Shown here: positions 12,560 through 25,260 of the stretch, one piece after another
Layout: each line of letters starts with the position of its first letter
Position numbering within the stretch: the stretch's first letter is position 1
Assembly (NCBI RefSeq): GCF_030272615.1
Contig: NW_026729184.1
Coordinates: forward strand, 1 to 64,000
DNA from: Cryptomeria japonica
Lineage: Eukaryota; Streptophyta; Pinopsida; Cupressales; Cupressaceae
Reading direction: 5' to 3'
Length of the DNA: 64,000 nt
Notes under the pieces: model-generated
What the model was told of the DNA's origin: nothing
Databases searched by the model: none
What the model saw: the letters and a program-made list of their open reading frames with translations, nothing else
Position numbers and translations under genes: made by a program

Positions 12560-13070
12560 AGCCAAATAAATATCCAACATTCCCCTGAAGGTCACAACTT
12601 CATGAATTCTTGCAATCCCCATAAGAGAAGTATCATCCACAAACTAGAGAGGAGGAAGCTTAGGTATCCCATTACCCTGACTCCAACCCTAAATTTGATC
12701 TTGGGAAACCTGAGATTTAATTAATCTATAAAGGCTCCCAACCATAATAATAAACAAATAGGGAGAAAGGGGATCCCCTTGGTGAAGACCCCTAGAGGCT
12801 CCAAATAACTCAAAAGACTCACCATTTAGAATAACAAAGAAGGAGGTAGACATGACACAACTCATAGTCAAACTAACCCACTCTGGGACGAAGCCAAAGG
12901 CAAGAAGAATCTTCCAGAAAAAGTGCCACTTAAATCTTTCATATGTTTTAGCCATATCTAGGTTGATGAACATAGATCTCTCCTTGGAAATTGCCATAGA
13001 GTGAATAGCTTTAGAAGCAACAACCACCCCATCCAAATTTATCTTTTAGCTACAAAACCGCATCGCTCAT
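12560..13070 (-). pseudogene. LINE reverse-transcriptase palm
   Basis: Shows FINLDMAKTYERFKW (first catalytic Asp; the family has AYDRV.W), SFFVILNGESFELFGASRG, LHQGDPLSPYLFI, then FVDDTSLMG with the Asp pair intact in a neighbouring frame. Part of the LINE at 9363-13080; the 5' end of ORF2 is missing. Confidence 0.8.
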
Positions 13071-13080
13071 CTGAGATCAC

Positions 13081-15229
13081 TTCAAATTATTTCAACTGAA
13101 TATTAATTTTAAATTGATTTTTTAAAATCAAATTTAGAAGTAAGTCCATGATAAGTTTAGATTATTTGGAGTAGTTTATTTCAAGGTTTTTTTGTTCTTA
13201 TATATGCATCACATCTTTTACCTAACCTAATCAAACTTGCTTTTTACTTAGGCTAAAGACACCTTATACTTTTTTCAAATCTAATACACTTTTCCCATCT
13301 AATTGTTCTAAGATAAGTTTAAATACTTATTTCCATAATTTTATTTATGTCATGAGCTACTCTTCAATCTAATCTTCCATAGAAAATGAATTCTTTATTA
13401 AATCCTAGTATGGTGTTGGGACCAACATGAGTAATCAAGAATATTATTAATTTTATACATGTGGCCTAACAAGAAATTACATTTAGCAATTGACACACCT
13501 TCATTGATGCATTTACGCATTGTGAATTTTTTAACCAATTACTAAATCTTATTTACAAGGATTTGGAGGGATGTCTTCATGGCACATAATTTTTTTTAGT
13601 ATCTTATACCTTTATAGAAATGTTCTAACTTTTTTCCTCCAAACCATTTCCCTCTTCCAATCCTAACTAGATAAGTTTGAAGACCACTACCACTATTGAC
13701 TCATTTTTTATTCCTAATCATTTCCTATTAGTGCTAGTCTCTAATATGGCCTACACAATTGTTACACTCCTCTTCTTATGAACATAACAATTTTTTCCAT
13801 TCCTTTTAGTTTTTATCCACATAATCCTATCACTATTATAACCATTAGGTTTTCACATTCTCTATTACCTAACTGGCCCACATTTTTGGGGGGCTAAAGA
13901 TAATACATTTTATAAAATTTATTTTGAAATAACATATAATCATACTATACTAGTTATTCTAAAATGAGATTAATTACTCATTGCTAAATAAGTGGACAAA
14001 GTCTGTAAACCAAAAAGTATCCAAAGGTATCTTTTGATTCATTTACATGTAACATGAACATGGGATAATGTGTTCACATTATAGAACTTGCATGCTCTGA
14101 CTTGGTAGTCACTTTTTAACTAATAAGTCATAATGTAAGTGTGTAATAATAATTTTTACCCTTCCTTACATTTAAAGTGTTATCTCTCATGCAAGAGTAA
14201 TTTCTACAGACCTCAACTCTCTCCTCAAATCGTTTCTTGTTGAGGTCACCTCTTCTAATAAAATTTAATTTCTCTCTAGATTCATCATCAATGTGTCTCA
14301 AATAGATAGATTTTCTAATTTCATCATCCAACCCATTTCAACCTCTTCTAATAACAAACAAATATTGGTTTTCATGATCCTCTAAAATCCCATCCTCCAT
14401 GATCCTTTCTATACATGACTTTTCAATAAAATTGGTATTATCCAAGAAGAAAAATTCTATTTTATTGCATGTGGCCATGGAATTTGTATTTAATCCTATG
14501 AAACAATACAAGCTAATTCTTTTAAGGTTGATGTAAACAAATTTAAATTATATTTATCATTTTCATAATCATAAGTTTGATACAAAACTTTAAAATTTAA
14601 GTAGGAATTGGTTACGATCTTCACATGTTTTCTCATGAAATGTAGGTAAGACATATGCGGATGTCTTTTCATAAGTATAAAATTTCTCTTGGGACTCGAA
14701 GCTATAGGCTATAAAAATATTTGATTTGCAACTTCTTCCTCTTCTCTTTCTATCATCACACATTTTATTTGGCAATGTTATAACATTTTCTAAAGGAGTC
14801 TCTTGGTTTGTTCATCAACTATTTAAGTAGGATCTTACCAACACTAATGCTTGGGATTTTTAAGCTAAATATTTCCCAAAAACTGTGCCAAAAATTCAAA
14901 AGGGGTTGTTGAAAGTGTCATAATCCCTTTTCATTTAATCATTTATTGATATGGGGGTGTCTAAAGAATTTTTTTGTAAGCACAGTTTCACGGTGTCATA
15001 TGATGGTTCTTTAAAGTCCTATTATGGTTTTGAAATCTATCCTATGATAACAAATTTAAACTCTATCTTATTTTGTACTTGATTGGACTATTATTTGTAG
15101 AGAATGAAATCCTAAGTAAACATGGTCTATAGGAACCAATTATTTTTCTTTATATCTAATTCAAAGTGGTGATAGAAGAGATAAATGAAAACTTGCAAAT
15201 AAACTAATCTATTTCAACTTGCAAAAATT
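13081..15229. other. AT-rich DNA without recognised genes
   Basis: Short open frames on the minus strand at about 14128-14331 and 14590-14775 contain DDEIRKSIYLRHIDDESREK and similar charged text that could be a fragment of a retroelement gag, but I cannot assign it. Otherwise nothing is seen. Confidence 0.4.
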
Positions 15230-15480
15230 GAAATCTATTTTAACTCACACCTTAGCAATGAATTAAAGTTAATCTAGATCACATGATCCCAAATCTCAAC
15301 AATCATGAATAAATTTCCAATTTCAAATGATTTCTAAAGATAATTTTGAAAGGAGAAAAATGCATGAAGACTTCATGCTAACTAACACCAACTAATATCA
15401 TAACCAATTAAAATTATACAAAATAATGAATAAATAACCAAGAAATAACTATTATTCTTTATAATATTTAGAAATATTTG
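15230..15480. repeat. Partial repeat A copy, left of the LINE ORF1 fragment
   Basis: Matches 16598-16840 in direct orientation (ttttaactcacacctt.gcaat, aaatgcatgaagact, ctaactaacaccaactaata, taactattatt). Together the two copies bracket the LINE ORF1 fragment. Confidence 0.75.
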
Positions 15481-15483
15481 AAT

Positions 15484-16597
15484 GGAGAGAATAGGTGAGA
15501 AGGAAAATTTGAATTCGAATTCATAGTAGGTGGGAAGGTGCAGAAATGGTGGATGCAATGGAGATCACATGGAGATCATCACAGGGTATACTAAGGATGA
15601 TGAGAAATTGGATGAAGGAGGTAGTGTTGTGTGGGATGGAGGTACTTTGCAAGTTCCAATGTGTGGTAATTATGTATCGACTAACAAACCAGTTGTTGCG
15701 TATGTCCCAAAGGGGCCCAAAGGAATTTGGCAACAAGCTGGATTCATCATCTTCTTCGGAATGCAACAAGAAGTGGTCTTCTCTTTTTGGGTCTTGACCT
15801 AAAGCTAACTCAATTTCCCTATTTATCATACTACAGACCCTACTTCAGGTATTTTTTCCATCTCAATACTGGACTCTATTTTAGATGAAACCATGGCAAA
15901 TATGGTGTTTATTCTGGTTGGGAAATTTGTGGCTCCCCGCCCTAATATTGATTTAATTCGAGCCTGGGTCACCCATAAATGGAAAAGAAAATTTTAGATT
16001 GAGGTGGTGGCTATGGCCAAGGGCTTTCTTTTTCTTTTCCTTTAACTATGATGAAGATCTTAAATTTGTCTTATCTGGGGGCCCTTAGATGCTGGGTAAG
16101 TCCTCTTTGGCTCTAAAAAAAGGGAACCTGGCTTTAATCCTAAAGATTGGGAGTGTAATGAATCCCCCATTTGGGTTTGCCTTCTCAGCCTCCCCTTGGA
16201 ATATTGGGATGAAGAGATCTTTTTTGGTTTGCTTTCTCATTTTGGTGAGCTCCTATCCTTGGATCCCATGATTGCGACGAAAAAAAGATTGGTTTATGCC
16301 CTGATTTGTGTGAATATCAAACAATCGATAGATCTCCCCCTTGAAATATCTTTTAACTTAAAGTTGGGGAAATGGGTATAGAAAGTGGAATATGAGTTCT
16401 TGCCCTTTGCTTGTTTTCATTCTAAGAAAGTGGGGCATTGGGCTATGGATTTCCCAAAGAAGCCACGCATAAAAAAACTTTGGAAAACAGAAATCCTCCA
16501 AGTCTATCCCCTCTGGGGATAATCTATAGAATGATCTTACTAATGGGGGGCAGATTCCTCCGACCTAGGAAGGACCATCTGTGGAGATAATTAATGA
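15484..16597 (+). mobile_element. LINE ORF1 fragment (DUF4283 and eroded zinc knuckle)
   Basis: The open frame from the ATG at 15546 ends in NKKWSSLFGS, the usual N-terminal box of plant LINE ORF1. Across several frames follow LVGKFVAPRPNIDLIRAWV (about 15915), IEVVAMAKGFFFFSF (about 15990), PLEYWDEEIFFGLLSHFGE (about 16195), ATKKRLVYALICVN (about 16275), LGKWV (about 16365) and CFHSKKVGHWAMDFPKK (about 16415). The last is a CCHC knuckle with two Cys replaced. This is the DUF4283 RNA-binding domain of plant LINE ORF1. ORF2 is absent, so the copy is 3'-incomplete or was cut by rearrangement. Frame breaks are present; inactive. Confidence 0.75.
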
Positions 16598-17385
16598 AAT
16601 TTATTTTAACTCACACCTTTGCAATAAAGTTTAAAGCTAATCTGGATTACATTATCTTATATCTCAACACTTATAAACAAATTTCCAAATTCAAATGATT
16701 CCTAATGATAATTTAAAAGGAAAAAATGCATGAAGACTCTGTGCTAACTAACACCAACTAATATCATAACCAATTGACATTATTAGAAATAATGAATTAA
16801 GAACCAAGCAACAACTATTATTCCCTACAAATACGAATTAAAAAAATAGAATAGAACCGGATTCTTCTAATAGAAGCACAAACTAAATCTAAGTAAAAGA
16901 ACAACTAAAGATAACCTCCTCCAATCAAGTGGGTTGTACTCACTTTTAGGAGGGATCTCGAACATGAGATATCAAAGATATTCCTACTTTTTCCCCATCA
17001 AATTGGCCTCTAAAGGGGCAAACTATAGAATTACAAAGATCTTGAGAAGAAAAACTTGTTGATTTCCCAATCTTATAACTCTAACTAATGGAAGAGTATC
17101 CTAAATATATATTCATCCTCATTGTTATAAAAAAATTAAAATAAATAACTGACTAAATCTATAAAAAAATTGTTGAATTAAAATTCATGGTTACAATTAA
17201 TTTGAAATGACTAGGGACAAATATACAATTCTCTATAGATGAGGAATAGTATGGAAACAATGTGAATGGAATGAGAATTTTCATAGTAGACAAAGATGAT
17301 TTGAAGATTCTAGGAGTAGTTTTAGACATGGGTGGGACTAGAGGCATCATGATCCAACTGCGTTTAAGAAATAAGTGTCTAGTTT

Positions 17386-17521
17386 TGGTAACAATGCAGC
17401 AAACTAAGAGGGAGTGGATCAATTTTCTCAAAAACTTACTTCAACACTAGAATACACAAGACAATATGTTGACATCAATGACAAGACATCATTTCAACAA
17501 ACTTCTTATAAATATCCAACA
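17386..17521 (-). repeat. 3' LTR of the short-LTR copia element
   Basis: Pairs with 21470-21610. Begins TGGTAACAATGCAG and ends CAATATCCAACA-like on the + strand, directly followed by the polypurine-tract complement. Confidence 0.85.
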
Positions 17522-20500
17522 ATCTCCCTCTTTGGAATTGATGGCAACATATGAATGTGAAAAACAATCAATGCAAAGAAAGAAATCAACTCACAACAAT
17601 CTCCCTCAAAATCACAAGGATCAGCTCCCCTTTGACATCAATGACAAAGGCTTGGGAATTATAATTCTCTCCCCTTTCGAATTAGCTTCACAAATCTATA
17701 CATCTGAACCACGAATCACCAACACTGACTACTCCCCCTGAGTAGGAGCCTCACTCATCAATTTGAATCACAAAATATCTCTATGAAGTGCACTGAATTG
17801 ATGAAAATCCATACATTTTGCATCTCATCAGGAGGGGCAATCACCCCTAACTTCTTTATGAGATACTCAAAAGTATCTTTAGGAAAAGGCTTCGTAAAGA
17901 TGTATGCAATATGTTCCCTTGTAGATACATACTCCAATCTAACTTCTTTCTCATTCACCTTCTCTCTCAAGAAATGAAACTTGATTGATATATCCTTTGT
18001 TTTGGAATGCAGCACCGGATTCTTTTTAATATTGATAGCACTTGAATTATCATAGTATATAGAAATAGGCTCTACATAAATAACTACTATATCCTTCAAC
18101 ATCTACTTCATCAAAATTACCTAAGTACAATTGCTAGCAGCAACAATGTATTCAACCTCTATAGTAGATAAAGAAAATAAAATTCTTCTTCTTGCTTTCC
18201 CAAGAGACCAACTTCTTACCTAAACAATACACCACCAGTAGTACTCTTTCAATCATTAACATCACTTGCCCAATTAGCATCTGTAAAAGCACTCAAGATA
18301 AAGTCATGATTATTAGAATACAACAAACCAAATTCAACTGTCCCTTTCAAATATCTAAATATTCTTTTTATAGTAGTAACATGAGATTCCTTAGGATTAG
18401 CTTGAAATCTAGAAACATGACACACAACATTCATTATATCAAGTCTAGTCTGAGTCAAATACAACAATCGACCAATCATAAATCTATATCTAGTCTGATT
18501 ATCTTTTGAAGAATCATCATCCTTTGTCAATTTACATCCGGTCACCATAGCTATACCAATAGGTTTAGACTCCTCAAAACCAAATTCCTTCAACATTTCC
18601 TTTACATACTTGGACTGAGATATGAAAATACCTTTATTCAATTGATTAATTTGTAATCCCAGAAAGAATTTCCTTTCACCAGTCATACACATCTCAAATT
18701 CATTCTGCATCTCTTCAGAAAATTTCTTACATAGGCAATCATTTCCTCCAAAGATAATGTCATCAACAAAAATTTCAACAATTAAAATGTTATTCTAATC
18801 AATCTTGAAATAAAAACTACTATTAGCAATACCTTTATTGAATCAAAGCTTAATCAAATACTTATCCAACCTAGCATACTAGGCTCTAGAGGCTTGCTTT
18901 GAAATCCATAGAATGCTTTCTTCAATCGGAAAAACCATGTCCTTTTCATCTGGAAGCTGAAATCCATCTGGTTGCTCAATGTAGACTTCTTCCAACTCAC
19001 CATTAAGAAAGGCTAATTTGAAATCCATTTGATAAACCTTGAAATCTTTGTGAGCAGCATAGGCAAGATATAGTCAAACAGCTTCAATTCTAGCTACCTA
19101 AGAAAAAATCACATCATAATCAATTCATTCCACCTGTGAATAACCCTTACAAACAAGTCTAGCTTTATTTTGAACAACTTCACCTTGTTCATTCAACTTA
19201 TTCTGAAATATCCATTTAGTTCCAATTACATTTTTATCCGTAGGTCTAGGAATAAGAATCCACCTATAATTTTTCTCAATCTGATTCAATTCTTCTTCCA
19301 TAGCTTTAATCTAATTTTCACCTTTACACACTTCATCAACATCTTTAGGTTCAATCTTAGAAATCAAATAAATTTCTTTAGAAAGTCTTCTCCTAGTCAT
19401 CACACCTTTATTGTTATCACCAATAATCTAATTTTCTAAATGATTCAACCTCACATGCCTGGGATTTTTAAATTTTTCTATTCTTTCTTTCTACAACACC
19501 ATGTTGTTGTGGTGTCCTAGGAGCAAATAATTGTCTCTTAACTCCATGTTCTTCACAATATGCATTAAACTCACCAGAAGTGAGTTCTCCAACTCTATCA
19601 GATCTCAGATACTTTAGCCTCAATCCAGTCTTAGTTTCAACCCCAGCTTTGATTATCTTGAACCTTTACACATGTGTAACATTTCCTTCAATCATCGTGG
19701 TTTTAGCAGCTTCTTGAATTTTTCTATTCTTTATTTCTACAACACCATTTTGTTGTGGTGTCCTAGGAAAAAATAACTATCTCTTAACTCAATGTTCTTC
19801 ACAATATGCATTAAGCTCACCAGAAGTGAATTCTCCAACTCTGTCAGATCTCAAATACTTCAGCCTCAGTCCAGTCTTAGTTTCAACCCTAGATTTGAAA
19901 ATCTTGAACCTTTCCAATTCTTCAAACTTCTCCCTTAACAAGGTAACCCACATCATTCTTGAATAATCATCAATCAGCAACATGAAATACTTGTCACTTT
20001 GCAAGCTTCTCACTCTAGAAGGACCACACAGATCAATATATACAAGATCCAATAATCTATTAGAATTATACTATTTTCTCTTATAACTACTTCCCTAATT
20101 GACCTTCCTTACATACCGGATTAGAAGGCTTTATTAGCTTTGGTAGATCTCTCATTTCTTGAGTAGAACTTATCTTAACCATGCAATCAAATTTTGCGTG
20201 ACACATTCTTCTATCCCATAACAAACTTTTATCAATCTAAGAAATGAAAAAAAAATTTACCACTAGCATTCAAGTGAAAGATATTACCTTTAGTCTTTGT
20301 ACCTGATGCAATCTCAATTCTGGAGTTACTCAAGATCTCACATTGACCATTCTTGAATTGCAAGTTATATCCCTTATCAACCATCTAACCAACACTCAAA
20401 AGATTATGCTTTAAACCTTCAACATACAACACATCATCAGTATTGTACTTATCATCAAGAGAAATAGAACCTCTACCATGGATTACACAAGCTTTTTTAT

Positions 20501-21469
20501 CACCAAATCTTACTATACCACCATATTTTTCCAAATTTACAAATTAACTCTTATCACTTGTCATATGATGAAAGAAACCATTGCCAATTACCCATTCATC
20601 TTTCTCCTCAGCTTTCCTTCATACTTACTGACACCTTTAGGCAATCTTTTGGCAATAAGTACTTCAAGCTCCTCAAGCTCTCTTTCTTCATCATCGATCT
20701 CTTTCATTTCTCTCATATCTGGATACTCTTGTAGAAATTTCCCCTGCATCATATTTTTCCTTCCCAAAAATAGTAGCTTTGAATGCAAATTCAGTCTTAG
20801 GAAGAAAGTCTCCAAACTCACATAGCTTGAAAGCAACAAGTTCACCAATCAGCATGTCTCTTCTCACATTTGTCATAGTTCGGATCTCATTAATAGCAAC
20901 AGCTTAATGTTTGTAAGAAGGAGGCAATGATCTCAACACTTTAGCAACAAACTCAGATTCTTCTAATATTCCACTGACACATCTGATTCCACACACAAGC
21001 TCATTCACTTTCTACATGAAAGAAGTAATGTTCTCATCTTCACTCATCTTCAAGTTCTCATATTTTCCCTTCAAGCTCTGTAACTTAGCAATCTTCACAT
21101 GACTATCACCTTCATGCAAGGTCTCTAATTTTATCCATATTTCATGAGCAATCTCTAAGTCCATCATATTAGTCATCTCAGAATTAGACAAGGCACTCAA
21201 CAATGCTTCCTTAGCTGTAATATTGAATTATGTTTCCTTTATCTCATCTAGAGTAGTAGGACCATTTTGAGGAACATTATATACATTCTTAGTAATCTTC
21301 CAGTACTCTTCTCCAATGCATCTCAAAAGACATTACATCTGGATTTTCCAAAGAGTGTAGTTCATTCCATCAAATATCAGACTATCCTTCTTGAAAGTAA
21401 ATATTGTCATCCCGGATCTCCACAAGTGGTCAGGATTCTTCTCAAGGATCTAGCTCTGATACCTCTTCT

Positions 21470-21610
21470 TGGCAACAATGCAGAAAAATGAGAGGGGGGG
21501 GAGTGACTCAGTTTTCTCAAAAACTTACTGCAACATTGGAATACACAAGAGAATATTTTGACATCAATGACAACACATCATTCTAGTAAACTTCTCAGCA
21601 ATATCCAACA
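21470..21610 (-). repeat. 5' LTR of the short-LTR copia element
   Basis: Pairs with 17386-17521. Preceded by the initiator-Met tRNA primer-site complement and followed at once by resumed repeat A sequence (tctactataag). Confidence 0.85.
21484..21515 (-). promoter_or_regulatory. U5 stem-loop, short-LTR copia
   Basis: Arms aaaaatga / tcagtttt (7 of 8 pair), G-rich loop gagggggggg.. of 16 nt, 14 nt from the LTR end. Confidence 0.55.
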
Positions 21611-24600
21611 TCTACTATAAGATTGATAATGAAAATACATCTTATTTTGCGAAGGGAAAATATCTCCAGCTTTCAATGGCTCCTTATAATAGAGGGAATT
21701 AACTCATGCATGAATTAGCTAAATAAAACATATGTATGCATGCATAAAAGGATCAAATTCATCAATCACTTGAATAACATTCAAGCATAAGTATAATTTT
21801 CATATTAATTAACTCCAAAAGAAACTTATCTTGAACATGTATTTAGTGCCAACTATCTTAAATGGTTTTAAAATGGTTGAAGTGTGAAATTAAAATATAA
21901 ACTATATTATGATGATCAACATATACATCTTTTATTTGTTGATAGTCACATGAACACTATTGTCACTCTATCTTTAGATATTTCTCCTACATTTCCTACT
22001 TTAGTTTCTATAGTGATAAATTATATTGATATCTATGATTTTACATATCTGCCTCAATTATCAATCTATTTTTGACATCTTCGATATAGTATTATTAGGT
22101 TCTCATCAGTTTAACTTTCATCATATATTCGTATCTCTTATACTTGAATCCTATATGATACCTAGTTCATCCTATTATCATTTTTTATTTTTTAGCATCG
22201 ATTTGGAGACATTTGAGCATCATTTGAATAAATCATTATGAGCATCATCTAAATCTTTGGATCATATAAAATATTTAGAGACATACATTATTTTTCCAGC
22301 ATATTCCTATTACAATGGGTAGCTATAGTGTACAGCTATACGGTGATAGTTTTTACCAAGGGGAGAAATGTTGCTTCATGCTCATTATTCTCTCAAGCAT
22401 CTAGTTTCAATAATATACCAAAACTACAAGAGGAAATATAAGAGGAAAATTTCATGTGGTTTCACTTCTCATCTTGGTTTTGGGAGGAAGAATTTTTTTA
22501 TATCAAATTTTTGCTTCTCCCCTTTGGAGGGTCGCACAAGCCTTCTCTCTTTTCTCTCCTATTGGGAGAACATTTATTGCACATTAGGTTAGAAGTATTC
22601 CTTGAGGGATAATCATGGTTCCTCCTTCTATATTCTCTTTTCTTCATGTGTGTATTTAGTTTGTATTATTTTATTTTAGAGAGGAGTTTTATTTTTCATT
22701 AAATTAAATTCTTTACTTCATTTATGATAAATTTGCACATGGTACCTAATATGATCTATTAGTTGGGACCCATCATCATCATCTTTGTATGTACATTACT
22801 CCCTAAGTTGCACTTAAGGTTGGTGTATCAGTGTAATTAGTGACAATATCAAACTAGTTACCTTTTAGCTTACATAGGAGAGTCTTATGCACTGGTTAAG
22901 TCTTCATATAGGGACTTCTAATATTTGTGACTCACCTCATATGGTTGAAAGACATGTAATCACCCTTTGAGACAACTATTTCATGTTCATATGACACATT
23001 TATAGCACATCTCATGCACATGATACATCATGGACACGTTTCCTACATTTATAGAGGTTGCTAAAATCCTTACTTATCTTCTCATATCACCCCTCTTCTA
23101 TATATTTAATGGGATAGAAATTAATTGCTTACCTACTGGATTCACACATATTGTATGAATATAATGCATTTTTTCACTTATTTGAAACCTAATGTATAAG
23201 GCTTATCATGATTTTACAGGAGAGTCAAATATTTAACTCCAAAATTGTATGCACCTTAGCAACAATATGCTTTGTGATACCAAGTGCATGATGGAGGTTT
23301 TCTAAGTCATCAAGAGGGTATTAATAATGACAAAGGTTGTATGCTTCCTTTATAAGTATAGAGAAAATAACCATCTTGTGTGAAAGTGTACAAATTTTTT
23401 AACTTGTAGAAATTCCAATATAGCTCACAAAGGAAATAATTTTTTAGAAAAAAATGCAGTTGAAGAGTCATAGGAGAAAGCTATACAAATTATACAATAG
23501 GAAAGACAAAGGAAAATAAGTTGCACAAGTAGGTAGCAATGTTCATGTTCTTACCCCTTAAACCATATAATAACATTGAAAGTATAATAATTTCAAGATA
23601 ATAACTTCATTTCAATATTTCATTGAATCCAAAGAAAATCACAATATTAATATAGAATATAAGATCAAATAGTCAAACATTCGCATGAAAGTCGAGAGAA
23701 AAGAAAAAAATATCTCAAATGACTCTTTAATTATGGTTTGAGACTATAAGCTTACTAAAATAATCTTAAATGGCCATCTTTTTGCAATCTCTTCATAAAA
23801 TAAGAAATATGAATATTGTTAAAAAAAAATGAGAGCATTACCATGCAATCCCCTCCTCCAAACCCAATACCCAATTCCATAGAAAAAAATTAAAAAAACA
23901 AAAACAAAATTTCATTAACATTGTCCCTCTTTTGATCAATACGAACTAATATGAAAATCTTGATTTGGAAAACATATTCACAAACTCGTGTAAAGTGTCA
24001 TATTCAATGTATTCACTAATTCCTTTTCTATTTAACTACAATCCAACAATACTAAGGCTATTACAAATGTAAAGTGTCAATGTTATAGACTGTGATGGGA
24101 GTTAAGTAGATATAACCAGCCTACACCAGCTCTAGTATGGTGGGGTGGTTGCTAAAAATATGATCTCGCCATTAATCTTTAAAATTGATTTTCTTTAAAA
24201 GGAAGGTTTCACCTAACAATAGACATTCTCCCTTTCAAACTTGTAGTCTCTCAAATGAACATAACAAAAGAAAAACTTAGAACTCAAACTTTAAGATAAT
24301 CCAAAGCAATCATTACCTTCTCTTTTCAACTAATCCTAAGGTTAGGTATTATATTAGAGTTATCTATCATGTTTACTTATTTTTTAATAATATTTTACCA
24401 TTTACATCCATAGTCTACTCAAATGCTACATCAAAACATATATAAATCAAGTCAATATAAAAACATAAAATATGACCAACTCATAACTAACTTTTAACAT
24501 AAAATAAACTTATTGTTCCAGTCTTATTTTAATATAATTCTTTTTTAAATATAAAATTTTCATAATATTTAAATAATAAGTCAATTTAATAATACAGCTT

Positions 24601-25260
24601 TCTTGAATATTAGTTTATTACATAGGAGAAAAATGACTAGTATTAAAGGACAAAACTCGTCATGTTTGGTGAATGGGGCCTTACAAATCAATATATAACA
24701 TATTCGAATTTGAATGAGTTAAAAACTGATGTAAAGTCATTGTAAGCTGATCAAGGCCGGCCTTCATATTTAATGGCTAATCTATTAAAAGTCTTGGTCA
24801 ATGCCGTCTGAAATTGAAGAGGGCCAAGCTCAGATGAAGTGGAAAGCTTTATATTCATTTCATAATTGTTTCTGAGTTCAGCACAGATCAAAATGAACAT
24901 GTCTTGTTTCTATCTGTAGTCAGAGCTTTAGAATGCCTGTATTAAAGTCTTAGTCAATGTCGGCTAATGATATTTAGACTTCTGACCATTTCAGCTTGCA
25001 GTCAAAACAGAGATTTGGAAATCTTTTCCTTAGTTTGTGTTTATGAGATCAAAGATTGGCTTTAGTTTATGAGATCAAAAATTGGCTTTAGTTTGTGTTT
25101 TTCTTTCTACCCTCATCACATCCCATCAAGATGATAACCCGTTTTTCTAGAAGAAAAGGGCGTTCATGGAGATTAGATTTCAATGGCATGCGCAGGAGGA
25201 CAATGACAATCTGATTTAGAATGGATATTACAAAACTTTTGGTGTTAAACAATATAATAA

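Larger units (their letters stand above)
9363..13080 (-). mobile_element. 5'-truncated LINE with RT, zf-RVT region and RNase H, flanked by a 15-bp target duplication
   Basis: On the minus strand, in order: the RT start (LDGVVVASKAIHS, at about 13040), the RT core with GLHQGDPLSPYLFI (about 12770) and the catalytic FVDDT at about 12640, the thumb and zf-RVT region (NNWTHRWLSTTAWVTFLQ at about 12350, on to about 10100), and a C-terminal RNase H (9460-9918). Both sides carry ttcaaattatttcaa (9348-9362 and 13081-13095), a convincing target-site duplication, so the element lost its 5' half at insertion. An AATAAA lies near the minus-strand 3' end; no clear poly(A) tail. A TIR element sits inside at 11118-12107. 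Frames are broken in several places. Confidence 0.85.
17386..21610 (-). mobile_element. Ty1/copia LTR retrotransposon fossil with very short LTRs
   Basis: Minus-strand element of about 4.2 kb with LTRs of only about 136 bp (17386-17521) and 141 bp (21470-21610). A primer-binding-site complement gctctgatacc lies at 21453 and a polypurine-tract complement atctccctctttgg at 17522. The interior holds, from high to low coordinates, gag (about 21450-20560), pre-integrase and integrase (about 20560-19450), reverse transcriptase (about 19200-18250) and RNase H (about 18250-17760). The integrase part contains an internal repeat. The copy is broken many times over. The two LTRs differ at about 20 of 136 positions, so insertion was tens of millions of years ago if conifer-like slow rates apply. 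The matching empty site is in repeat A copy 2 near 41312. Confidence 0.88.
16598..25260. repeat. Repeat A, copy 1 (interrupted by a copia element at 17386-21610)
   Basis: About 4.4 kb of repeat once the insertion is removed. Matches copy 2 (40658-47880) in order and orientation, by eye at about 85%. Shared landmarks: gatcaagtggg.t.tact (about 16923), ggttgggactagagg-like text (about 17335), aactcatgcatgaattagct (about 21708), catgatacatcatggacac (about 23018), cccctcttctatatattta (about 23090), aaggccggccttcatattta (about 24752) and gttaaacaatataataaatt (about 25244). No protein is recognised. It could be a long non-autonomous retroelement or an old segmental duplication. Confidence 0.8.
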
